In this document: one piece after another, positions 24,472 to 32,835 of the stretch
Numbering within the stretch: position 1 is the stretch's first letter
Layout: each line of letters opens with the position of its first letter
Assembly: GCA_910589125.1 (NCBI GenBank)
Contig: CAJURX010000011.1
Location: forward strand, 1 to 64,000
Reading direction: 5' to 3'
DNA length: 64,000 nucleotides
Origin: an uncultured Eggerthellaceae bacterium
GTDB lineage: Bacteria > Actinomycetota > Coriobacteriia > Coriobacteriales > Eggerthellaceae
Notes under the pieces: model-generated
What the model saw: only the letters and a program-made list of their open reading frames with translations
What the model was told of the DNA's origin: nothing
Databases searched by the model: none
Made by a program: the position numbers and the translations under genes

Positions 24472-25272
24472 CTATTCCGTGAAGAAGAAGCCGGCGGTCA
24501 TGTCCAGGTAGTTCTGGCCGGAATAGCCGGGGAAGGCCTCCCCCACCGCTGCCACGAACGCATCCTTGCTGTCGCATTCGGCGGCGATGCGCGTGAGTTC
24601 CTTCAGGTAGTCGATCTTGGTCTGCACGTCCTTCAGGTCCTCGGGCGTGTAGTGGGAGGTGAGCACGAGGTCGAAGCCGCCGGCCAAGTAGCCTTCCAGC
24701 TGCGCGACGATGGCGTCGGCGTGCCCCGCGCCCGCCACGATGGAGTGGCAGTCGTGCCCGAGCATGTGGGTGTAGACGGCGCCGAGAGCCGGGATCTCCA
24801 CATCGAACGCATCGTCGTTCGGCAGGATGTTCACCTCGATGCCGGCCAGCGTGAGCGGGCCCGCGCCGACCGTGTTCGTCACCGTGCAGACGGAGCCGTC
24901 GAAGGCATCGCCGAACGCACCTACGAAGTTGTCGATGAGGGCCTTGCCGCCGCCAGCGTGGCCGTAGGCATCCGCGCTCTTCGTAGCGTAGACGGGCGTG
25001 CCTTCGAGGAAGGTTGCTCCAGCCATATGATAGGCCGCGAGGATGCCTACGGCCTTGATGCCGGCATCTGTCAGATAGGCCTCCAGCTCCTCGATGTTGT
25101 CAAAGAAGCAAGGGTACTCCAGCACGAACCCGCGGCCGTCCTTCTCCACGACGAACACCTCGTCGTCGATGAGGTCGTTGGTCTGGTAGGCGTGCAGCCT
25201 CACGCCGTCTCGCTCGTAGACGCGCACGTTGCCCTTGGGCAGCTTCACCTCGCGGTAGTCGTTCTTGTTCAT
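24472..25272 (-). CDS. Metallo-beta-lactamase-like protein lacking the metal motif
   Basis: This 266-residue protein has features reminiscent of the MBL fold (VFVVEKDGRGFVLEYPCFFD near the start; HMLGHDCHSIVAG and VLTSHYTPEDLKDVQTKIDY in the second half). However, the HxHxDH zinc motif is replaced by AAYHMAGATF. It may be a non-hydrolytic or one-metal member. It is divergent from the HxlR regulator, with three direct repeats between them, so it is probably HxlR-controlled. The fold assignment is a pattern judgement, and the function is unknown. Confidence 0.5.
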   Translation of the reverse strand: MNKNDYREVKLPKGNVRVYERDGVRLHAYQTNDLIDDEVFVVEKDGRGFVLEYPCFFDNIEELEAYLTDAGIKAVGILAAYHMAGATFLEGTPVYATKSADAYGHAGGGKALIDNFVGAFGDAFDGSVCTVTNTVGAGPLTLAGIEVNILPNDDAFDVEIPALGAVYTHMLGHDCHSIVAGAGHADAIVAQLEGYLAGGFDLVLTSHYTPEDLKDVQTKIDYLKELTRIAAECDSKDAFVAAVGEAFPGYSGQNYLDMTAGFFFTE

Positions 25273-25334
25273 CGCAGTCTTCCTTTCTCTTTGCCTTCAA
25301 CCGCTTGTTTAGGAACGAGGCATAGCTTAGAATC

Positions 25335-25382
25335 GTAGGTATCGTATGAAAAGTAGGCACCTTATTGTGCTGTAGGTACCTT
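25335..25382 (+). promoter_or_regulatory. Three direct repeats, likely HxlR operator
   Basis: GTAGGTATC (25335), GTAGGCACCTT (25353) and GTAGGTACCTT (25372) recur at 18-19 base spacing between the divergent MBL-like and HxlR genes. The spacing is near two helical turns, as expected for a dimeric winged-helix repressor bound on one face. Confidence 0.6.
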
Positions 25383-25423
25383 TTGGTAATCAATGAGTCC
25401 GAACTGGAGATGAGAGTAAACTG

Positions 25424-25786
25424 ATGAATGCGCGATCATTGGACGAGCTGCCCGCCTGCCCGGTGGAGACGACGCTCGCCCTCATCGGGAGCAAGTGGCA
25501 GGTGCTCATCCTGCGCGACCTGTTCTTGAACGGCACGATGCGGTTCAAGGAGCTACAGCGCTCGATCGGCCACGTGTCGCAAAAGGTGCTCACGCAGAAC
25601 CTGCGAGCGATGGAAGAGGCGGGAATCGTCCATCGCGAGGTGTTCGCCGAGGTTCCTCCCCGTGTCGAGTACTCGCTCACCGAAACCGGTGAGACGCTCA
25701 AACCCGTGATAGACGCCATGTGGGCCTGGGGCGAGGGCTATAAGGCGCGCTTGCGCGACGAGGGGCAAAGATCAGAGGAGCCCTGA
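25424..25786 (+). CDS. HxlR-family transcriptional regulator
   Basis: The 120-residue winged-helix protein has CPVETTLALIGSKWQVLILR with the conserved redox-type Cys (residue 12), then MRFKELQRSIGHVSQKVLTQ and VEYSLTETGETL. HxlR-type proteins respond to aldehydes, quinones or disulfide stress, often through that N-terminal Cys. The divergent MBL-like gene at 25272 and the direct repeats between them point to local control. The effector is not known. Confidence 0.9.
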   Translation: MNARSLDELPACPVETTLALIGSKWQVLILRDLFLNGTMRFKELQRSIGHVSQKVLTQNLRAMEEAGIVHREVFAEVPPRVEYSLTETGETLKPVIDAMWAWGEGYKARLRDEGQRSEEP

Positions 25787-25831
25787 CTCCCCATCAAGGA
25801 GCTTTGCTGCGAGGCAAATAAGGGCTAAACC

Positions 25832-26011
25832 ATAGAGAAGGACGGTCTTCCACTCACTTCAGTCGCGACATTCACGCCGGAAGAGCTGAACGGCTCTATC
25901 AAGGTGGAGTTCTCCTTCGACGGCAGCCAGTTCGCCGGGCGTCGCACGGTGGTCTTTGAGAACCTGGCGCTCGAAAGCGAGGTCGTGACCGCGCATGAGG
26001 AGGTTGGGTAG
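25832..26011 (+). pseudogene. Remnant of a VaFE-repeat surface-anchored protein
   Basis: The frame from 25832 to the stop at 26009-26011 has no start codon but reads like one repeat of Actinobacterial VaFE pilin-type adhesins: TSVATFTPEELNGSIKVEFS, then FDGSQFAGRRTVVFENLALE and EVVTAHEEVG. A stop lies just upstream (25826). No LPxTG tail or other repeats remain. It is probably the leftover of a large surface gene, and no complete copy lies in this window. Confidence 0.7.
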
Positions 26012-26116
26012 CACGAAGGAAGCTGCCTCGTTGCGTCGATGTTCCGCTTTCGGGAACGCATGGTATCGAGCTGGTGTTCAGGGCAGTAAAATACAGCGAA
26101 TCAGAAAGGTCGCTAC

Positions 26117-27601
26117 ATGGATCTAGCCAAGCTCGAAACCTAGAGGGGGAATAACCGTCTCGAAGCCAAGGCCGCCCAGGGAGGCCTGCCGAAGAGCATC
26201 TGGGAGACGGTTTCCGCTTTCGCCAACACCGAAGGCGGAGTCATCGTGCTTGGGGCCAAGGAGCGCAAAGACGGCACTCTGGAGATCGCCGGGCTCGGTG
26301 ATGCCGACAAGATGCTTGACGACTTCTGGAACGCCGCGCTGAGCAAAGACAAGTTGAGCGCCAGGTTCCTGAACGACGAGGATGCCCGCATCGAGGTGAT
26401 TAATGGCAGGGAGATCGTCGTCATCGAGGTGCCTCGCGTCAGCAGGCTTATGCGCCCCGTGTTTCTGAACAAGGACATACTTGGCGAGACATGGCGACGT
26501 GCGCATACGGGCGACCACCGCTGCACGCGCGAGGAGATCCAGTCGATGCTCCGCGATGCCGAGTCGTCAAGCGATGACTCTCGCATTGCAGAGATGGCGG
26601 AGATGGACCACATCGACTATGAGACGGTTCGTAGGTACCGCACCCGCTTCGAGTTCAGGAACGAGGGGCACGTCTGGAATGCCGCAAGCGACGATGACTT
26701 CCTTACGTTTCTCGGCGCGGCCGGAAAAGACGCAGAAGGGATTCTGCGGCCGACGTACGCTGGAATGCTCATGTTCAGCAAGGATTGCTGGATAACCCGC
26801 GTGCTCCCGGATTACTTCCTCGACTATCGGCAGGAGACTAGTGTTGATACTCGATGGGAGGATAGGTTCACATCATTTACTGGGGACTGGTCGGGCAACA
26901 TCTACGATTTCTACATCAAAGCGTACAACAAGCTCAAGGCTGCGTTGCGAGTTCCGTTCAAGCTGGAAGGAATCGAGCGTGTGGATGACACCCCCGCGCA
27001 TGAGGCTCTTCGCGAGGCTCTGGTGAACTGTCTGACCAATGCCGATTACCATGGGAGGAGCGGTGTTGTTTGTGTTTGGCGAGACGAAGCGCTGACGATC
27101 TCCAATCCCGGCAACTTCCGCATTCCTTTTGAGAAGGCCGTGCAGCCAGGCGAGTCAAGCCCTCGCAATGCGACAATGCTCAAAATGTTTGCCATGATCG
27201 ACGCAGGCGAACGCGCAGGAAGCGGTATAACCAAGATCTTCCATGGGTGGAAGGAAATGGGTTATGCAGAGCCCTCATATAGAGAAGATTCTAACCCTGA
27301 TAAAACGATTCTGACGTTGCCCCTTTCCGAGGTATCTGCCGGTCACCGTCAGATACGAACGGCAGATATTAATGCTTCCTCATCTGGGGAAAAAGAGTAT
27401 AGCAAGGCTGGCATAGTCCAGTATTTGACGGCGCATGGGCCTTCCAAAACGGCAGATATCGCATCTGGAGTTGGGCTCGGCGTTTCTTGGACCAACGAGC
27501 TTCTAAGGACGCTTGTATCCGAGGGGATCGTCGAGGCCAAAGGAAATGCCCGCGCACGGAGGTATGCGCTGCGTACGACCTCTGATCAACAGAAGAACTG
27601 A
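26117..27601 (+). pseudogene. AlbA_2 (Schlafen-like) DNA-binding/ATP-binding protein with in-frame TAG
   Basis: From ATG 26117 the reading is MDLAKLET-stop-RGNNRLEAKAAQGGLPKS and on without further interruption to 27601. TAG is at 26141-26143, where relatives usually have Tyr before Arg. The rest has the AlbA_2 domain (SIWETVSAFANTEGGVIVLG), an ATP-binding RecG-like segment (HEALREALVNCLTNADYHG, GERAGSGI) and a C-terminal winged helix (about 430-490). No good downstream start exists before the AlbA_2 core. The gene is probably inactivated unless the stop is read through. Relatives act as regulators or defence-linked factors. Confidence 0.72.
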
Positions 27602-27690
27602 GATGGCTGAAGAACGATTCGGCATAGGCCCGTTCTCAATATCTTCCAAGATGGTTGTCTCAGGTCTTCTGGTCACTTGATGGTCGAGAT

Positions 27691-27716
27691 GTCATCTGGA
27701 CCGCCCCCTGTCATCA
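27691..27716 (+). repeat. CATCTGGACCG-type intergenic repeat, copy 2
   Basis: GTCATCTGGACCGCCCCCTG followed by TCATCA; the segment shares nearly all bases with copy 1 at 4163-4188. It lies about 100 bases before the GmrSD-like gene. Confidence 0.6.
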
Positions 27717-27815
27717 AGCGCATCGCCTGATCGGCATGACAACGAGCGGGGACAGGTTTTTCGTTCGCCCCTGTGATACTCTGCAAGAGCACATCCAACA
27801 ACAAGGAGCCATCCC

Positions 27816-29528
27816 ATGGGCAAGATGATCACGGGTGCCGAATACCCCTTGAGCAAGATATTCAGCTCCGACTTCGAATATCACATACCGCAGTATCAGC
27901 GGCCCTACGCATGGACAGAGGAAGAGGCCGGCATCCTCTTTGACGATCTCTTCGAGTTCTTCACTGACGAGGAGGATGACAACTACTTCCTGGGGAGCGC
28001 TGTGCTCATCAAGCAGGAAGGAGAGCCGCTCTCTGAGGTGATCGACGGTCAGCAGCGTCTCACCACGCTCACCATCCTGTTGGCAGCCATTGCGGAGGTG
28101 TTCTCAGGGGACATGCGCGAGGCGTGCAAAGGGTACCTCGTCGAGAAGGGCAATGTGATCCAGGGGCTTGCGCCCAAGCCGCGTCTCATGCTGCGCGAGA
28201 CTGACCGGGGGTTCTTCGAGGAATACGTCCAGAGCCTGCGCATCGATGAGCTGCTCAAGCTTGACCCCGCGCAGCTCGGCAGCGAATCACAGCAGCGCAT
28301 CTGGGAGAACTGCAAGGTGCTTCGCGAGCGCGTGCAAGCGACGTTCTCGGGTGACGAGACGAAGCTGGCCGCATTCGCCAACTTCCTCGTCACGCGGTGC
28401 TATCTGGTAGTGGTCTCCACGCCGAACCAGCCGTCGGCTTACCGCGTGTTCTCTGTCATGAACAGCCGTGGGCTCGATCTCTTGCCCACGGACATCATCA
28501 AGGCTGACGTCATCGCGAAAGTGCCCGCTGCTGAGCGCGACGCCTACGCCAAGCGATGGGAAGAGCTTGAGGGGTTAGCTGGGCGCGATGGGTTCGAGGA
28601 TGTCTTCGCGCACGCTCGCATGGCGTTCGCGAAGCGCAAGCCCAAGCGTGCGCTGAACGAGGAGTTCAAGCAGTTCGTGATCGGACCGGTGTTCGACGCG
28701 GCGCCCGATGAGGCAACAGCGGCGAAGATGCTCGTCGATGAGATCATCGATCCGCTGACGATCGCCTACATCACCGCCAAGAGCAGCAGCTATGAGGCGC
28801 TCTCGAACGCAGATGACGTGAATCGAAGCCTCACGTGGCTGAACCGCATCAACAATTCCGATTGGCTGCCACCTGCGATGATGTTCTTGATGCGCCATAG
28901 TTCCGACTCGGCATATGTGGCGTGGTTCATGCGCAAACTCGAGCGCCTAGCGGCGTATCTGCTCGTCACGTCGAAGGGCGTCAACAAGCGCATCGCGCGC
29001 TTCGCCGAAGTGCTGGAGGAGATGGACGCGAAACCCGACACCAGCCGCAGTGATGTGCTGCAATCGGTGGAGCTCACGCCGGCGGAGCGCCGGGAGTTCG
29101 CAGAGGCGCTCGACGATGAGATCTACACGAAAGCGGCTGCGGTGCGCAAGTATGTCATCCTACGGCTCGACTCGTTCGTGTCGGACGGAGCGGCCTTCTA
29201 CGAGCCGTCCGTGTTCACCGTCGAGCACGTGCTGCCGCAGACGGTGTCCTCGAAGAGCGCTTGGGCGAAGGCATGGCCGGACGTCGCTGAACGAACCTTC
29301 TGGACGAATCGCATCGCAAATCTCGTGCCGCTGAACCGCCGCCGCAATTCCGCGGCGCAGAATTATGACTTCCCTGTCAAGCTAGAGAAGTATTTCAAAG
29401 GCAAGAGCAACGCGTCGTCCTATGCGCTCACCACGCAGGTGCTAGCAGAGAGGTCCTGGACGCCTAAGGTGGTCGCGCGACGTCAGGACGACCTGATGAA
29501 CACCTTCAAGCGAAACTGGGAGCTGTGA
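27816..29528 (+). CDS. GmrSD-like (DUF262 plus DUF1524) restriction protein
   Basis: The 570-residue protein has an N-terminal DUF262 domain (IPQYQRPYAWTEEEA, then EVIDGQQRLTTLTIL with the DGQQR nucleotide motif). A C-terminal DUF1524 HNH-type nuclease follows (VEHVLPQ, WTNRIANLVPLNRRRN, about residues 465-510). This is the single-chain layout of GmrSD type IV restriction enzymes, which cut glucosylated or otherwise modified phage DNA using NTP. It stands alone with no methylase, as expected for a modification-dependent enzyme. The target modification is unknown. Confidence 0.88.
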   Translation: MGKMITGAEYPLSKIFSSDFEYHIPQYQRPYAWTEEEAGILFDDLFEFFTDEEDDNYFLGSAVLIKQEGEPLSEVIDGQQRLTTLTILLAAIAEVFSGDMREACKGYLVEKGNVIQGLAPKPRLMLRETDRGFFEEYVQSLRIDELLKLDPAQLGSESQQRIWENCKVLRERVQATFSGDETKLAAFANFLVTRCYLVVVSTPNQPSAYRVFSVMNSRGLDLLPTDIIKADVIAKVPAAERDAYAKRWEELEGLAGRDGFEDVFAHARMAFAKRKPKRALNEEFKQFVIGPVFDAAPDEATAAKMLVDEIIDPLTIAYITAKSSSYEALSNADDVNRSLTWLNRINNSDWLPPAMMFLMRHSSDSAYVAWFMRKLERLAAYLLVTSKGVNKRIARFAEVLEEMDAKPDTSRSDVLQSVELTPAERREFAEALDDEIYTKAAAVRKYVILRLDSFVSDGAAFYEPSVFTVEHVLPQTVSSKSAWAKAWPDVAERTFWTNRIANLVPLNRRRNSAAQNYDFPVKLEKYFKGKSNASSYALTTQVLAERSWTPKVVARRQDDLMNTFKRNWEL

Positions 29529-29585
29529 GGGGGGGGTATCACAGAACCGTCCTATGTGGTTCCAGGGAGCGCTCCATCGGCACGC

Positions 29586-30338
29586 TCAAAGCTCTCGGTA
29601 GGCTTCTTCGCTCACCGGCTCGCACCATTCGGTGCTCATGTTCGTGCCGCTCGCCTCGAAGGCCACGTGGCTCATCCAGCTATCCTTGGCGGCACCGTGC
29701 CAGTGCTTCACGTTCGCCGGGATGGCAACGCAGTCCCCTGCGCACAGTTCCTGCGCCTCTTTGCCCCATTCCTGATACCAGCCTCGGCCATCGGTCACAA
29801 GCAGGATCTGGCCACCGCCTTCCTCTGCATGGTGGATGTGCCAATGGTTGCGGCAGCCTGGCTCGAAGGTCACATTGGCGACGGATTGCGTCTTGGTCGG
29901 ATCCGTCAGCGGATTCAGGTATGAGCGCCCCGTGAAGCACTGCGCGTAGGCGTCATTGGGCTGTCCCAGCCCGAACAGGCCGCCGTGAGCTTCGGGCTCT
30001 GCAAGGCCTTGTGGGTCATCGGCGTAGACCTTCACGGCCATGCGGAAGGCTGCCCAAGCGTTTGGCCATCCTGCATAGAAGGCCACGTGCGTGAGCATGG
30101 CTGCCATCTCAGGTGCTGTGATGCCGTTCTTCTTAGCTGAGATGATGTGGTATTCGAACGACGCGTCCACCAGTCCCTTTGCCACGAGCGTCGTGATCGT
30201 GAGCGCTGAGCGCATCTTGAGCGTCAGCGTGTCATCGCTCCACACTTCGCCGAACAGGATGTCGTCATTGATCCGGGCGAACATCGGGGCAAGGTCACCT
30301 AACTGGTCACGTCCTGCTGTTTGCTGCACCTTTGGCAT
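29586..30338 (-). CDS. Carboxymuconolactone decarboxylase-like / cupin fusion
   Basis: The 250-residue protein has an N-terminal CMD (AhpD-like) domain (LKMRSALTITTLVAKGLVDA, HVAFYAGWPNAWAA; about 35-115). A C-terminal cupin follows with metal ligands in HWHIHHAEEGGGQILLV and IPANVKHWHGAAKDSW (about 160-225). The CMD part lacks the C-x2-C-x3-H peroxidase motif of AhpD. Such fusions are often annotated as quercetin- or lactone-related, without proof. The divergent MerR regulator is on the same strand upstream (30475), so co-regulation is plausible. Confidence 0.85.
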   Translation of the reverse strand: MPKVQQTAGRDQLGDLAPMFARINDDILFGEVWSDDTLTLKMRSALTITTLVAKGLVDASFEYHIISAKKNGITAPEMAAMLTHVAFYAGWPNAWAAFRMAVKVYADDPQGLAEPEAHGGLFGLGQPNDAYAQCFTGRSYLNPLTDPTKTQSVANVTFEPGCRNHWHIHHAEEGGGQILLVTDGRGWYQEWGKEAQELCAGDCVAIPANVKHWHGAAKDSWMSHVAFEASGTNMSTEWCEPVSEEAYREL

Positions 30339-30474
30339 CGTTCCTCCTTTGTCGTGGGCTCTTCGTTGCGTAGTGGTTCGTCTTGATGCGATCGCGCTTG
30401 TGTTGGTGGTCGTGGGGCATGTGCACGCGCATGTGCTTGGGAGACCGGCTTGAACAGCGCAGATCGACGTTCGG

Positions 30475-30936
30475 TCAGGGGGATGCGATCTGGCATCTCC
30501 TCTTCAGTGCCGCGATCTCTGCGGGCAGTTGACTATCCTTCATGTTGCGAGGCGCGTCGCACGTCCCCGCTTCGGCTGCTGTGTCATAGAACCAGCATTT
30601 GTACGTGATGTAATCGAGCGTGCTCTGCAGCTCTGCAAGCTGGCGTTGGAGCTCATCACGGCGCTTGTGCACAAGCGCACGCCGCTCTTCGATGGTCGCA
30701 TCGCCCTTCTGATACAGGCTCGTGAACTCGCGAATCTCGCGCAGCGTCATGCCCGAGAGCTTCAGGTGGCCGATGAGCCTCATCCACCCTACGTCCTCTT
30801 CGGTGTAGATGCGAATGCCTCCCTCGGTGCGCTCTATGCTGGGAAGCAGCCCTTTCGATTCATAGTATCTGAGCGTGGACGATGGCATGTTGAGCATCTC
30901 GGACACCTGTCCGATCGTGTAGCGCTTTTCCTCCAT
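30475..30936 (-). CDS. MerR-family transcriptional regulator
   Basis: The 153-residue protein has the MerR HTH (YTIGQVSEMLNMPSSTLRYY, ESKGLLPSIERTEGGIRIYT), the coiled dimerisation helix, and a C-terminal segment with Cys (KCWFYDTAAEAGTC) that might sense metal or redox state. AAGGGG spacing favours ATG 30936 over 30942. The downstream CMD-cupin gene on the same strand is the likeliest target, as MerR proteins often control aldehyde or stress genes of this kind. Confidence 0.9.
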   Translation of the reverse strand: MEEKRYTIGQVSEMLNMPSSTLRYYESKGLLPSIERTEGGIRIYTEEDVGWMRLIGHLKLSGMTLREIREFTSLYQKGDATIEERRALVHKRRDELQRQLAELQSTLDYITYKCWFYDTAAEAGTCDAPRNMKDSQLPAEIAALKRRCQIASP

Positions 30937-31262
30937 GCGCATCCCCTTTTTCTATGTTGCGGTCGTTGTGGGGTCCATTATCAACTTGAACCATGGTTGA
31001 AGCTCAAGGATCGTCTTGGGGCGATCCTGCGAAGATGCGAGCGAGACGGTCATCTTCCTATGCCAGCAAGCTGGCATCTACGCCCACCAGAGAGCGGGTC
31101 CGTGGTCAGAGACGTGGCATTCGGTGTGTCCCTTCAGCGCGTTTCACGGGTACGTTACAGGTCATCGCAGAGGGGTCGTTCGGGCTTGCGGCTCGCATAG
31201 AGTCTCGTACGTGCATGCGGCGGGGTGCTTGGAAGCGTGCCCCTGACGATAGGGAGGTTCTC

Positions 31263-32201
31263 ATGGAGATCAAGAAGGTCACGGTTGCTGGCGGCGGGGT
31301 CTTGGGAAGCCAGATAGCGTTGCAGAGCGCATATAAGGGGTTCGAGGTGACCCTTTGGTTGCGCAGCGAAGGCTCTATCGAGCGCACGCGTCCGAAGCTG
31401 GAGCGCTTGCGTGGTATCTACAAGCAGAGCCTTGCAGCGCTCAAGACCGATCCGCGCGCATTCTGCCCGGGCCTGACCGATTCTCCAGACGTGCCATCCG
31501 ATGAGCTTGACGAGCTGATCGGACGGGTCGATGCGGCGTTCGACAGCTTGGTGCTCACCACCAGCTATGAGGAGGCGTTCGGTGATACGGATCTTGTCAT
31601 CGAAGCCATAGCGGAGATCATCGCCGGGAAGGACGCCTTCTATGCCACCATCAAAGACGTATTGCCCCAACGCACCATCCTGTGCACCAACTCCTCAACG
31701 CTGCTACCGAGCGCCATGGTCGGTTCAACCGGGCGGCCGGATAGGTTCTTGGCCCTTCACTTCGCCAACAACATCTGGAAGCAGAATACCGCCGAGGTCA
31801 TGGGCACCGCGGAAACGAGCCCCGAGTCATATCAGGCTGTGGTGGACTTCGCGAAAGCCATCTCCATGGTCCCGTTGGAGCTGAAGAAGGAACAGCCTGG
31901 CTACTTGCTGAACAGCATGCTCGTCCCGTTCCTGAGCGCTGCTGAGGCGCTGCTCGCCAACGATGTGGCGGACTTCGAGACGATCGACAAGGCATGGACG
32001 CTCGGCACCGGCGCTCCACTCGGACCCTTCCGCATATTGGACATCGTGGGCCTGACCACCGCATACAACATCGTCGCCGCCAGCCCTGCTGCCCAGGAGC
32101 CGGACAGCACCGCAGCACGCATCGCAAGCTTGTTGAAGCAGCGCATCGACGAAGGCAAGACGGGCATCAATGCTGGAGAAGGCTTCTACAAGTACGACTA
32201 G
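31263..32201 (+). CDS. 3-hydroxyacyl-CoA dehydrogenase
   Basis: The 312-residue enzyme has the N-terminal Rossmann fold (VTVAGGGVLGSQIALQSA), the catalytic region LALHFANNIWKQNTAEVMG containing the conserved His, and PGYLLNSMLVPFLSAAEALL in the C-terminal helical domain. It oxidises (S)-3-hydroxyacyl-CoA or reduces acetoacetyl-CoA with NAD(P). It is a stand-alone gene without thiolase or crotonase, so it may act on another 3-hydroxy acid derivative. GGGAGG precedes the ATG at 31263; the upstream open frame is not family sequence. Confidence 0.9.
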   Translation: MEIKKVTVAGGGVLGSQIALQSAYKGFEVTLWLRSEGSIERTRPKLERLRGIYKQSLAALKTDPRAFCPGLTDSPDVPSDELDELIGRVDAAFDSLVLTTSYEEAFGDTDLVIEAIAEIIAGKDAFYATIKDVLPQRTILCTNSSTLLPSAMVGSTGRPDRFLALHFANNIWKQNTAEVMGTAETSPESYQAVVDFAKAISMVPLELKKEQPGYLLNSMLVPFLSAAEALLANDVADFETIDKAWTLGTGAPLGPFRILDIVGLTTAYNIVAASPAAQEPDSTAARIASLLKQRIDEGKTGINAGEGFYKYD

Positions 32202-32313
32202 CTGCGCCTTTGCAGGAGTCGATCCCTGGGTCGGTGGTGTGACGTTAGGTGCGTCGCTTTTGTCGCGCCTTGCGCTGCATGCTAGGATGATGCGACCGGA
32301 AAGGGGAGGTGCC

Positions 32314-32658
32314 ATGGACAAGGCGCAGAAGAAGGAATTGGTCGAGGCGTACAAGAATCGCTGTCGCGAGATGGGCGTCATCGCCCTTCGGTGCACGGCA
32401 ACGAGTGAGTCGTTCTTGGGCGCTTCCCAAGATGTGCCGGCGGACTTCAACAGCGCTCGCGCGAAGCTCGATCTGGGTGGTCATCCCAACAAGAAGCTGA
32501 GCGCGCTTTGGGAGCGCTATGGCGAAGAGGGGTTCGAGTTCATCGTCCTGGAATCCTTGGAATGCGAAGATCCTGCTGAGGACTATCGCGCTGACCTTGA
32601 AGAGCTTCGCGAGCTTTGCCTTGCCGCCGATCCGAAGGCGGAGAAGATCTGGCGCTGA
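32314..32658 (+). CDS. GIY-YIG-family-like small protein (degenerate)
   Basis: The 114-residue protein has a KKELVEAYKNRC start and LSALWERYGEEGFEFIVLE (about 65-83), which resemble a GIY-YIG-like family in Coriobacteriia. The hallmark GIY and YIG are replaced by GVIALRC and FLGAS, so nuclease activity is doubtful. GGGGAGGTG precedes the ATG. It may have a regulatory or nucleic-acid-binding role. The family call comes from overall resemblance. Confidence 0.5.
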   Translation: MDKAQKKELVEAYKNRCREMGVIALRCTATSESFLGASQDVPADFNSARAKLDLGGHPNKKLSALWERYGEEGFEFIVLESLECEDPAEDYRADLEELRELCLAADPKAEKIWR

Positions 32659-32766
32659 CCTGACGGCGGGTGGGCTGAGCTCAAGCACGGGTCGCTTCTC
32701 AGATCGATCGCGGATTCGCCCGAACAGATGGTGACATCATCCCCCTCGACTTGCGTCATCACACGC

Positions 32767-32789
32767 CATCTGGACCGCCCTCTATCATC
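32767..32789 (+). repeat. CATCTGGACCG-type intergenic repeat, copy 3
   Basis: CATCTGGACCGCCCTCTATC then ATC: diverged copy of the elements at 4163 and 27691, ending 47 bases before the MutY-like start. Confidence 0.5.
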
Positions 32790-32835
32790 TGCTAAGCTGC
32801 CGGGGTGTTCGGTCGGATGAAGGGAGCGGAGCACC

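Noticed and set aside
26141..26143. TAG read as pyrrolysine
   Set aside because: The corrinoid cluster made this tempting, but the AlbA_2 family has no known Pyl and the position is usually Tyr; no pylT or pylS is in the window. A nonsense change is simpler.
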